The notes below the pieces were generated by a model that saw only the letters and a program-made list of their open reading frames with translations, searched no databases and was not told where the DNA came from. Below, piece after piece: positions 9,301 through 14,886 of a stretch of DNA of 18,122 nucleotides. A program made the translations under genes and the position numbers. This DNA comes from Planctomycetota bacterium (GTDB taxonomy: Bacteria; Planctomycetota; Planctomycetia; Pirellulales; Pirellulaceae), in the NCBI GenBank assembly GCA_026692885.1, contig JAPLNJ010001164.1, positions 1-18,122 of the forward strand, written 5' to 3'. Each line of letters opens with the position of its first letter. Positions within the stretch are counted from its first letter, which is position 1.

Positions 9301-12300
9301 GAAGCCCCGCGGTGGAAGCTCTTAAAGTACGAGCTGCTCATCGCGCTGGACCGCCCCAAGGACTTGGAGGCCGTGCTGACCGAGTGGATCAAGGGCAGCG
9401 AGGCCGCCAACCGCTGGCGGCAGGCGCTGGGCTACCTGCTGGCCGAACAGGGCCAGCTCAAACAGGCGATCGGCCTGTTCGAGGCGATCGAGAAGGCCGA
9501 CGAACTTGGCCCGACGGAGTACCGATCGCTGGCCGATTGGTATCTGGCCGTCAAACAGAAGGACCGTTACGAACGGGCCAAGATTGCGGCTTACGCGATG
9601 CTGGGCGAAAACAACCTCTACCGACTGCTCGCCAGCAAGCTGCGTCCTTGGCAGCGGGGCGACGGTCACCTGCCCAGCGAACTCGACAAGGAAGTGTTGT
9701 TGGTCTTTGCCGCACTCTTCGAAAAGGCGTCGCAACCGCAGAACTACCTTTGGCAACTGCGGGAGTTTTACGTCGCCTGCCGCGACTTCCGTTTGCCGGC
9801 CGGGTTGGCGGATGCGGTGGTTGGGCATACGGCCGGCCAAGTCTACCCGTTCCTGCAGAATCTGAACTCGATTCTCGCCGAGGTCCGCGACGAGGCCACG
9901 GCCGATTCGATCGTCGAGCAGATTGCCAAGGTCCGCAAGCGGGCCAAGACCGACGTGGACCACCGTGCGCTCGACCTGCTGGAATTGCTGGTCGAGCGGC
10001 GGGCGGCCGAATTGCTGAATCAGCCGGGGCCGCACGCCGGAAAAGCTCTGGCCGCCCTGCAGCGGGCGTTCAAACGCAGCTGGTCGTCCGGCGAGCACCG
10101 GTTGATGGCCGACTTCTTGGGCGGACTCGGCGCCATCTCCCAGCCGAAACTGGCAGAAGCACAAGTCCAGCAACTGCAGACGCTGCACAAGCAGCAGCCC
10201 CAGGGTTCCGCGGACCGTCTGCACATCGCTTGGCGATTGGCGGAAGTGACTTATTATTACGGGCGGCGGCAGGAGGCCGTCGACTTGCTCCAGGCCAATC
10301 TGGACGAGCACCAGCAGGCCCACGACGACATGCTGCCAGTGCAAGCCAATGACCCGCTCGACCGGTTCGTCTACTACCTGGAAGAGACGCGGCACTTTGC
10401 GCGCGGCGAGCAGGTCCTGTTCGATCAACTCAAGCACCCCGCTGGCCCGCAGCAAACGCTGTGGCTGACGCGTCGGCTCTACCAACGGTCCGAAAGCGCG
10501 ACTCGCAATGATGGCGACGTGTCGCTGGGCAGCAAGGACAAACTGTATAGGGCCACCGAGCAGCGGATCCAGGCCGATTTGGCGACCCCGGATAACAGCC
10601 ATCGGGCTCAGTTGGTCCAGCGGTTGTGTTCGATCTATCCGGTCGCCCACGCGGAGAAGAAGTTCGCTGGGGTATCGGACGACCTGCGGACGTTCGCCTT
10701 CAAGCAGCTTCCTACTGTGCTCAAACGGCAGACGAACGACTACCAGTCGCTGGTCAGCCAAGTCGCAGAAACGCTGCGCCAGGTAGCCGGCGCCCGCGAT
10801 AGTCTGGCTTTCCTGATCGAGCGGCTCGAACAGGAACCGCGCTGGTTCCGCTACAACTATCAGGACGGCTGGAACCAATTCGCTTGGCGTTTGGGCGAGT
10901 GGCGCGCGGCGGTCAAGGATCTGGGCGAGTTGGAACCGCGGCTGTTGAAGATCGTGCTGGCTGAGTTACGCCGTGATTTGGATTCGCGACAGTCTCGCAA
11001 CCGAAGCACGTACGATCGTCGCCACGGCGGCCATTTCTGGGCGGAACAGATCGAGGCCTTTGCCAAGACCGCTGAGGAGGTCCTGGCCGAACGGAAATCC
11101 TCCGGCGCCGCCGCAACCTACATCGCGGACTACCTGTATCACTCCCTGGATCGGCACGACCGCGGCATTGAAATCCTGCTGGTCGCGCACCGGGAGAAGT
11201 TGCTGGACGAGTCCGGGCAGTCGCAGTTGATCCAATGGCTGCACGAACGCCAGAGGCACAGCGAGTCGATTGCCATCCTGCAGCCGCTGATCGAACTGCG
11301 GCCCGACAACATCCAGTACCGCGTCTGGTTGATGCACGCCTATTTCCACACCGGCCAACAGCACCAACTGCTGGCGATTCTGGAGCAGGCCGACAAGTAC
11401 TTCCACGAGGGCAGCCGCTGGACGGAGCCGGTCCTGGCCAGTCTGGCGCACGGCTGTCTGGAAACGCAGTTGTACGAGCCGTCAGTCAAGTACTACCAAG
11501 AGCTGATCCCGTGGCATCAACGAACACAGCCGCGCCGTGGCATCGGCAACGGCACACTATCGAGCTACTACGCCTACCGGGCACGGGCCTACGCGGGGTT
11601 GCAGCAGACGGCCGAGGCGGTCGAGGCAGCTTGCGGGGCGATTGTCAGTTGGGGGCCGCGACACGACCAACGGACCCACGCCCTCGACGCACTTCGGCAG
11701 GTGCTCCGCGAGTCGGCCGACTTGGATGCCTACGTCTCGCAACTGGACAAGCAAACCGCGGAGAACGGCCAGGACACGCCGCTGGTGCGCAAAGCCCTCG
11801 GCCAAGTGCTGAGCGAGAAGTCGCAGTGGGCCAAGGCCGTCGTGCAATTGAAACTGGCCAGCAGCCTGGAACCCAACGACACGGAAACCCACCGGGCGCT
11901 GGTCGAGTGCTGCGACAAGCAGAACGACAAGGCCGGCGCGATTCGTCAGTTGCTTGAATCCGTACAACTGTCGCGGCGGGACATCACGCTGTACAAAGAC
12001 CTCGGCCGGCGGCTGAGCGACCTACAGCGGCCGCAGGAGGCCGAACGGGCGTACACCTCGATCGTCGAAGTCCTGCCCACCGAGTCCGAAAGCCACACGC
12101 TACTGGCCGAACTGCGTCAGGAGCAGAACCGCTGGCCGGACGCCATCGTCCAGTGGCGGCAGGTGGCCCGGATCCGCGAGTTGGAGCCAACAGGGCTGCT
12201 GAAGCTGACTACGGCGCTGATTCACGAGAAGCAATGGCCCGAGGCGGTCGAGACGCTCCGTCAGATCTCTTCGCGAGGCTGGCCCAACCGCTTCGGCGAC

Positions 12301-12351
12301 GTGTCCGGACAGGCGCGCACTCTGGAGCAGCAGATCCCGCGGGAGAAGTGA
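3304..12351 (+). CDS. Giant VIT-vWA-TPR protein, probably exported
   Basis: About 3,015 residues. Residues 10-135 resemble a FecR-type domain (WTPVCESIIVRPGDWLRTDL). A VIT domain spans about 165-295 (VEESFVNNTDGRLEGVFYF, AREIYEEIL, GNLFKARVFPI). A vWA domain spans about 410-690 with an intact MIDAS: DTSAS at 416-420, T508, and D532 in YVGDGAPTTGD. The usual VIT/vWA tail follows (LSEQYHLMTPYTSLLVLES). Then come a Gly-rich stretch (872-890), a charged linker, a beta-rich part (about 1140-1310) that faintly resembles outer-membrane lipoprotein-sorting folds (HRDGKVTSATKFEQF), and helical TPR-like repeats from about 1320 to the end. Three dispersed repeats lie in frame at residues about 560-597, 1796-1813 and 1874-1909. 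The start is doubtful: GTG at 3304 falls inside the hydrophobic core of a signal peptide, the frame is open from 3211, and ATC at 3253 would give a complete signal peptide beginning with HHTRRWPAAATAAAAA. Bacterial VIT/vWA proteins are generally much shorter, so the TPR extension is unusual. Likely a secreted or envelope adhesion scaffold; exact role unknown. Confidence 0.85.
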   Translation: MVVAGFSSLSVAGDTLTEDGRIGKVVDAQGLVAIKPVLADRWTPVCESIIVRPGDWLRTDLRGANAVSVRLVNETRVTLGPGGLVELIKPNRIRVSSGDIQIVPGSQSAVEVSGPDQQQVTIREPQIYRVEQGKLVPLAQEPVWLKSFAGAVASESIGSLVAKVEGRNVPLTVGYHKVSVDIRDQIARTVVEESFVNNTDGRLEGVFYFPLPQDASISGFGMWIGNELVEADVVEKQRAREIYEEILRERRDPGLLEWSGGNLFKARVFPIEAHAEKRIKITYTQVLPLRGDRTRYSYALQSEMLKLHPLRELAIDVKLNSVLPLANVSSPTHTVRLDQTKHSAHVEFTAQEYTPTRDFEVVVELDGKQSDVVLIPHRRGDDGYFMLQVTPSAPAGDWQREVLPASGPWDLLILADTSASLDAGARAAQAQFIAALLGSLTPKDTFNLAGCDVECDWVFDGTPTREGAAPAKPQLGGNLAFPATLSATLQNIDAARQFLADRVSLGWTDLDKAFAAALAKCGPNTKLIYVGDGAPTTGDADPVAFSKRLKQTYQREAACLVPTLRVGTPDVDAPRRGADTDAERPDSRSHAERGNENPGTPERGAGGEGPTCYAVSVGSTYEAVVLKTIASLGGGSLRQISGERGPQVVARELLAEIARPGIRDLKVEFKGFHTARVYPEELPNVPAGSQQIILGRYLPAGVDQEGEVLVTGTQANQLVRFAARVSLKDAEQGNSFIPRLWARMHLDSLLQQGTSPAIRDEIIALSEQYHLMTPYTSLLVLESDADRERFKVNRRFVMRDGEKFFAEGRDRADYELVQQQMKRAGTWRLGLRRLVLQQLSTLGRDPQVFQGQGRPPFTGAPSESDAWYFNSGGRMSGMGGGFGGFGGGAERPGLHEDLGRFSGGEGDDDVSGAMSGPVGSSSESNLGDYGIADEKQLGEKIDLLAQATDAESLAGEKSLEEKKERFADAPAEPMSASAGDWAEEPMPAAKPASPLEYRADRDYAGLDSYFGTSDRLNRPMSSSGSSRRLKASFNFDSRSGKGQFYYDGDYWITHQYRQWFDMLFPQLPAPPAKERSADPAQAWPAEARAIALSLLRTQQLAQLQGGLRFELQSDSFEVRTGELSSRSHTLALVSSKAWLVRVQSDGAQTTVQWCDGKERGLLSRAFQLGRLRVAEPLNLELHAWPLNLSGYVLSPLDHSYQGYVVTLKPQAKQQTLLVLKHPTRPNDEIHLLVDTARQVMLSIEHHRDGKVTSATKFEQFVEIAGAWWANRVVTVDDQGRPTSVATQKFTEHAADVFTQRMQEELAGRAQVQFLHEPPVALNAAKKALAAGKADFDDQLTLLMHFVRSQQWTRVLSHLEQAEKLAADKPGLRWVRSAILNISRHREELKTRLVQEATNLAKLPADEQLFLANHVLGQASGILEANEMLALLESLKPIFERQPPHLAAMQNWLQQRISQLQQTGQAEAALKLQRQAAEQHPRNYSLQQQYAQALANVGDYAGAYAWLTRVIDSGFEWPVYELESLRNTYTQLLQGQGRYEELADYLAGWLKQNPDGTTVYQQYLSALVRLDRVEQANELIAQWLKEGQVPGTLPQPVASRLYAAVQQTLGQGYNLYTDRIDERWLKPLADAALFFARHPTQASTADQIMSHGRFVQSDPCRRVRKAVLEILKADVEKLTPEEAQRLVGWIMSNDPAVEQDVWHKLADRLRRRWSAESDPEVKQRWAPPLNQILSGRLPTEEWLAFLRLQYQHGPEKYRLNHVQQLFDALLGQPWSAKYEDEAFALLDRIADPDLLESSRHTPCADPAHGVCGLLSQLAALHRWTDRMVQARYQNLMQQVEHQEQLTRIELRTRQQDNQRLAREGLADRLAKELRVGQAFQPDKSSPKPQPDKRQPGKADLRERQPGKAELLRPWINVERLYLETLLGRNLKHVEEECWETLGPQPRPASEEDDPQLALDEILHNRCLLTLANLAARKGAEPASIDRLLKYIDQALGFADAEAPRWKLLKYELLIALDRPKDLEAVLTEWIKGSEAANRWRQALGYLLAEQGQLKQAIGLFEAIEKADELGPTEYRSLADWYLAVKQKDRYERAKIAAYAMLGENNLYRLLASKLRPWQRGDGHLPSELDKEVLLVFAALFEKASQPQNYLWQLREFYVACRDFRLPAGLADAVVGHTAGQVYPFLQNLNSILAEVRDEATADSIVEQIAKVRKRAKTDVDHRALDLLELLVERRAAELLNQPGPHAGKALAALQRAFKRSWSSGEHRLMADFLGGLGAISQPKLAEAQVQQLQTLHKQQPQGSADRLHIAWRLAEVTYYYGRRQEAVDLLQANLDEHQQAHDDMLPVQANDPLDRFVYYLEETRHFARGEQVLFDQLKHPAGPQQTLWLTRRLYQRSESATRNDGDVSLGSKDKLYRATEQRIQADLATPDNSHRAQLVQRLCSIYPVAHAEKKFAGVSDDLRTFAFKQLPTVLKRQTNDYQSLVSQVAETLRQVAGARDSLAFLIERLEQEPRWFRYNYQDGWNQFAWRLGEWRAAVKDLGELEPRLLKIVLAELRRDLDSRQSRNRSTYDRRHGGHFWAEQIEAFAKTAEEVLAERKSSGAAATYIADYLYHSLDRHDRGIEILLVAHREKLLDESGQSQLIQWLHERQRHSESIAILQPLIELRPDNIQYRVWLMHAYFHTGQQHQLLAILEQADKYFHEGSRWTEPVLASLAHGCLETQLYEPSVKYYQELIPWHQRTQPRRGIGNGTLSSYYAYRARAYAGLQQTAEAVEAACGAIVSWGPRHDQRTHALDALRQVLRESADLDAYVSQLDKQTAENGQDTPLVRKALGQVLSEKSQWAKAVVQLKLASSLEPNDTETHRALVECCDKQNDKAGAIRQLLESVQLSRRDITLYKDLGRRLSDLQRPQEAERAYTSIVEVLPTESESHTLLAELRQEQNRWPDAIVQWRQVARIRELEPTGLLKLTTALIHEKQWPEAVETLRQISSRGWPNRFGDVSGQARTLEQQIPREK
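4981..5091. repeat. 111-bp nested palindromic element inserted in frame in the vWA domain
   Basis: The outer 28-bp ends (4981-5008 and 5064-5091) are perfect inverted copies. Each also folds on itself: CGTTCCCACG, 5-nt loop, CGTGGGAACG (4983-5007 and 5065-5089). A second inverted pair, GACGCTCCGCGTC (5017-5029) and its complement (5044-5056), is nested inside. The length is 37 codons, with no stop in the host frame. It reads LVPTLRVGT at one end and SHAERGNE at the other, strings I recall as recurrent in planctomycete proteins. It separates the vWA strand carrying D532 from the CYAVSVGS strand that should follow. The 39 nt to the right (5092-5130) also look foreign to the fold. Confidence 0.88.
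8690..8740. repeat. 51-bp palindromic element inserted in frame in the TPR region
   Basis: GCACACTCCGTGTGC (8697-8711) and its exact complement (8719-8733) form a 15-bp stem with a 7-nt loop. Each arm contains its own short palindrome. Seven more flanking bases on each side pair imperfectly (GTAGTCG with GGATTAC). The element is 17 codons long and reads SRHTPCADPAHGVCG in the host frame, a string I recall from planctomycete annotations. It interrupts a helical stretch between LLDRIADPDLLE and LLSQLAALHRW. Confidence 0.85.
8923..9031. repeat. Triple GTAGGTCAGG-family repeat inserted in frame in the TPR region
   Basis: Three copies of the unit are present: one forward (8923-8946) and two inverted (8978-9001, 9008-9031). 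The first hairpin is GTCAGGCT-TTCC-AGCCTGAC and the second GTCAGCCT-GGAA-AGGCTGAC, so a stem pair has changed on both sides and pairing is kept. The third has one unpaired end base (GAG instead of GAC). The host frame reads VGQAFQPD, RQPGKADL, then RQPGKAEL (residues about 1874-1909), rich in P, Q and K, unlike the helical sequence on both sides (GLADRLAKEL and WINVERLYLETLL). Same family as 1892-2123 and 16206-16256. Confidence 0.9.
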
Positions 12352-12733
12352 GATTTCGGCATGACGCAGCCACCGCCAAAAGGGGCCGCGCAAAAGCTGG
12401 GCGGAAACAGCGGCCAGGGTCAGTCGTTCAAATTTCAGTTCTTGCGGTGGCGAGACTCTCCACCCGCGTTGCCCAGATGCCGCAAAAAACTGAAATTTGA
12501 AGGACTGACCCATGTCTGCGGGCGGAACAGAAGTGGAACAAACTCTAGCCTGCCTCGCGACGCTGTTCTGCGCGGCCCCGGCCGGGGGTGAGGAGCACCT
12601 GAGCGGCGTGGGACCAGCCAAGATCGATTGATGCTCAGAAAAGGGTGAGTCTTTTTCGCGTCCGACATTCGCCCGTGCAGGCACCTCATGACTAACGGGC
12701 GAGATCATTCTAGTCCCAAGGAGACGCTTCCCG
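12352..12733. other. 382-nt gap with inverted repeats and sulfatase leader
   Basis: No convincing gene. The gap holds the imperfect 30-bp inverted repeat at 12418-12510 (listed separately). A smaller perfect pair, TCGCCCGT (12669-12676) and ACGGGCGA (12695-12702), has an 18-nt spacer. The ribosome binding site AAGGAG (12718-12723) lies 10 nt before the sulfatase ATG. No promoter could be assigned with confidence, and no hairpin is followed by a T tract. Confidence 0.6.
12418..12510. repeat. Long imperfect inverted repeat downstream of the giant gene
   Basis: The left arm (12418-12447) and right arm (12480-12510) pair over about 30 bases with one mismatch and a small indel. The shared core is TTCAAATTTCAGTT, bounded outside by GGTCAGTC and inside by TTGCGG. 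The 32-nt spacer is GC-rich. The AT-rich core contrasts with the surrounding DNA. It starts 67 nt after the giant gene's stop. It could fold in the transcript, but no T run follows, so it is called a dispersed repeat rather than a terminator. Confidence 0.8.
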
Positions 12734-14509
12734 ATGTTTCCCGTATTCCTCCGAGGGACCGCCCTGGTGGCGGTCGTGCTATTGTACTTGCCGCAAATGG
12801 CACTGGTGTTGGTCGGTCTATGTGGTTCGGCGTTGGGGCAGGTTGAGAACGCGGCCGCCAAACGACCGAACCTCATCGTCATCTTGGCCGACGACATGGG
12901 CTTCTCCGACCTCGGCTGCTACGGCGGGGAGATCCAGACGCCTGTGCTCGACAGCCTGGCGGCGAACGGCCTGCGGTTCACGCAGTTCTACAACACGGCC
13001 CGTTGTTGCCCCACCCGCGCCTCGTTGCTCACGGGGCTGCACCCGCATCAGGCCGGCATGGGGCACATGACCGGCGGCCAAGGCGAGCCGGAAGGCTATG
13101 CGGGCAACCTCAACACGCGTTGTGTCACGATCGCCGAGGTGCTCCGGCCAGCCGGCTATCGCACTTACCTCTGCGGCAAGTGGCACGTCACCCGCCACGC
13201 TGGACCCGCCGGGCCCAAGCACAACTGGCCGCTGGAACGAGGCTTCCAGAAGTTCTACGGCACCATCGCCGGCGGCGGCAGCTACTACGATCCCACCACG
13301 CTGTGTCGCGGTGACACCTTCATCACCCCGGACAACGACCTGGAATACCAGCCGCAGAGGTTCTACTATACCGATGCCATTTCCGACAACGCCGTGAAGT
13401 TCCTCCAGGAGCATCAGCGCGAGCCAGGTGAGCAACCGTTTTTCCTCTACGTCGCCTACACCGCGGCCCACTGGCCGATGCACGCGCCGCCGGAGGACAT
13501 CGCCAAATATCAAGGCAAGTATGACGGCGGATATGAGCCGATCCGCGCCGCGCGTTTCGCACGGCAGAAGCAACTGGGCCTGCTCGATCCGCACTGGCCG
13601 CTCTCGCCGCAGGCCGGCGATTGGGAAAGCGTTGTCCACAAAGCGTGGGAAGCGCGCTGTATGGAGGTCTATGCGGCGATGGTCGACCGGATGGACCAGG
13701 GTCTCGGGCGTATCGTGGCCGAGTTGCGGCGGTCGGGCCGACTTGAGGACACGCTGATTCTGTTCCTGCAGGACAATGGCGGTTGCGCGGAGGAAATGGG
13801 CCGCCAGTCCAACGCCGACAAGATCCGGGGCGTGACCTATCCGCCCTTCGCCCCCGACGACCTGCAGCCCGCCATCTGGCCACCGATGCAGACTCGCGAC
13901 GGCCGGCCGGTACGCACCGGTCCCGACGTCATGCCCGGCCCGCCGGACACCTACATTGCCTACGGGCGGGCCTGGGCCAATGTCAGCAATACGCCCTTCC
14001 GCGAATACAAGCATTGGGTGCATGAAGGTGGCATCGCCACGCCGCTGATCGCACACTGGCCGCGGGGTATTGCAGCGCAGGGTGAGTTGCGGCGGCAGCC
14101 TGGCCAGCTGCCCGATATTATGGCCACCTGCGTGGACGTGGCAGGGGCGCGGTATCCGGAGGAGTACCGGGGCCAACGCATTCAGCCCCTGGAGGGCACC
14201 AGCCTCGTCCCCTGCTTCTCCGCGTCTTCTCGCTCCGCGTCTCCACGTCTTCTGTTCTGGGAACACGAGGGCAACCGCGCCGTGCGGGTCGGGGATTGGA
14301 AGCTCGTCGCCAAGAGCCCTGGCGGGTCCTGGGAGCTCTACAATCTGGCGACCGACCGCACTGAAATGAACGACCTCGCCGCGCAACAGCCGGCCCGGGT
14401 ACAGGAACTCGCTGCCCGGTGGGAAACTTGGGCCCGACGCGCCGGCGTCCTGCCGTGGATTTGGAAGCCGGCCTACGGCCAACCGACCAAGCCGGCTCTG
14501 CCTCGTTAG
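12734..14509 (+). CDS. Exported arylsulfatase (type I, formylglycine-dependent)
   Basis: A 591-residue sulfatase that hydrolyses sulfate esters. The signature C-x-P-x-R is present as CCPTRASLLTG, with C91 the residue expected to become formylglycine. Calcium and active-site residues are in place: D53-D54 (LADDMGFSDLG), K149 and H151 (CGKWHV), D347-N348 (LQDNGG), and a late HW-HEGG block. The N terminus has a long hydrophobic signal, with cleavage likely after SALG near residue 36; the VGLC motif does not fit a lipobox. AAGGAG lies 10 nt upstream of the chosen ATG. Known: planctomycetes carry many such enzymes for sulfated polysaccharides, matured by a formylglycine-generating enzyme that is not seen here. 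Oddity: residues about 494-507 (CFSASSRSASPRLL), just before the C-terminal FWEHEGNRAVRVGDWKLVA block, are low-complexity and coded by a CTCCGCGTCT-type repetitive stretch. Substrate unknown. Confidence 0.94.
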   Translation: MFPVFLRGTALVAVVLLYLPQMALVLVGLCGSALGQVENAAAKRPNLIVILADDMGFSDLGCYGGEIQTPVLDSLAANGLRFTQFYNTARCCPTRASLLTGLHPHQAGMGHMTGGQGEPEGYAGNLNTRCVTIAEVLRPAGYRTYLCGKWHVTRHAGPAGPKHNWPLERGFQKFYGTIAGGGSYYDPTTLCRGDTFITPDNDLEYQPQRFYYTDAISDNAVKFLQEHQREPGEQPFFLYVAYTAAHWPMHAPPEDIAKYQGKYDGGYEPIRAARFARQKQLGLLDPHWPLSPQAGDWESVVHKAWEARCMEVYAAMVDRMDQGLGRIVAELRRSGRLEDTLILFLQDNGGCAEEMGRQSNADKIRGVTYPPFAPDDLQPAIWPPMQTRDGRPVRTGPDVMPGPPDTYIAYGRAWANVSNTPFREYKHWVHEGGIATPLIAHWPRGIAAQGELRRQPGQLPDIMATCVDVAGARYPEEYRGQRIQPLEGTSLVPCFSASSRSASPRLLFWEHEGNRAVRVGDWKLVAKSPGGSWELYNLATDRTEMNDLAAQQPARVQELAARWETWARRAGVLPWIWKPAYGQPTKPALPR

Positions 14510-14536
14510 CCCGGATGAGGCCTTGATCGTAACCTT

Positions 14537-14637
14537 GTACCTGTCCAAGAACAATTTCGTAGGGCGGAATTCATTCCGCCTGAGTGGACTAAAGTCCGCT
14601 CTGCATCGAAAACACGGAGTTGTTCTTGGACTGGTAC
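14537..14637. repeat. Inverted repeat around the GGCGGAAT element
   Basis: GTACCTGTCCAAGAACAA (14537-14554) pairs with TTGTTCTTGGACTGGTAC (14620-14637), 17 of 18 bases. It encloses a second palindromic element. The two look like an outer repeat carrying an inner one. Confidence 0.78.
14563..14600. repeat. Tandem pair of small hairpins (GGCGGAAT and AGTGGACT)
   Basis: GGCGGAAT-TC-ATTCCGCC (14563-14580) is a perfect 8-bp hairpin. AGTGGACT-AA-AGTCCGCT (14583-14600) follows 2 nt later and pairs with one G-T wobble. I recall this pairing of hairpins as a planctomycete dispersed repeat; that was not checked. Confidence 0.78.
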
Positions 14638-14672
14638 TTGCGAAATGCCAGCAGGGTGGCTGGTGGTTGAGC

Positions 14673-14714
14673 CTAAGCGAAGCCCCAGCAACCGTGGATC
14701 GGGGCTTCGCTTAG
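14673..14714. repeat. Perfect 14-bp inverted repeat (CTAAGCGAAGCCCC)
   Basis: CTAAGCGAAGCCCC (14673-14686) and GGGGCTTCGCTTAG (14701-14714) are exact complements with a 14-nt loop. It is not followed by a T run. It overlaps the start of the next outer repeat by two bases. Confidence 0.85.
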
Positions 14715-14839
14715 TGGCTGGAAAGAAATAACCTGGCAGATCGGTGGTAGGACGGATTGGCACTTCGGCCCCGAAACATCGGGCCGAAATGCCAATCCGT
14801 CCCACGATCAAACTACGGACTTGTTCTTTTCCAGCCACT
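14713..14839. repeat. Outer inverted repeat AGTGGCTGGAAA enclosing another hairpin
   Basis: AGTGGCTGGAAA (14713-14724) pairs exactly with TTTCCAGCCACT (14828-14839), and pairing continues with one indel (GAA/TTC). The 14750-14802 hairpin lies inside. The right arm covers the TTG at 14821, an in-frame alternative start for moeA, which makes that start unlikely. Confidence 0.75.
14750..14802. repeat. 22-bp near-perfect hairpin (GGACGGATTGGCA)
   Basis: The left arm (14750-14771) and right arm (14781-14802) pair at 21 of 22 positions with a 9-nt loop. The arms begin GGACGGATTGGCA and end in a TTCGGCCC stem. This is the strongest single hairpin in the window. It lacks a T tract and is bounded by GTGGTA and CCCAC, in keeping with a dispersed repeat rather than an ordinary terminator, although it could still stop or stabilise transcripts. 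Confidence 0.85.
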
Positions 14840-14886
14840 TAGAGCGTGTTCTTGAAGATCAACAACACAGGATTGGCCCCCGACAG

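Larger units (their letters stand above)
14510..14886. other. 377-nt gap filled with nested inverted repeats
   Basis: No gene is supported. Nearly all of the gap from 14537 to 14839 belongs to one of five inverted-repeat pairs listed separately. From 14840 to 14886 there is only a weak AGGA (14869-14872), 14 nt before the moeA ATG. No promoter motif was recognised. Confidence 0.7.

Noticed and set aside
9322..10878. 518-codon antisense frame within the giant gene
   Set aside because: It is a codon-bias shadow of the + strand TPR coding region, with no start signal or domain.
3304..12351. The giant ORF as an assembly artefact joining several genes
   Set aside because: The domain order is coherent, the frame stays open with uniform composition for 9 kb and TPR-like sequence is continuous to the stop. 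A read-level check remains possible.
12818..14554. 578-codon open frame antisense to the sulfatase
   Set aside because: The sulfatase signature and catalytic residues lie on the + strand; the antisense product shows no family features.
14750..14802. Strong hairpin as an intrinsic terminator
   Set aside because: It has no T tract after the stem, lies 240 nt past the sulfatase stop and is symmetric with repeat-like borders.
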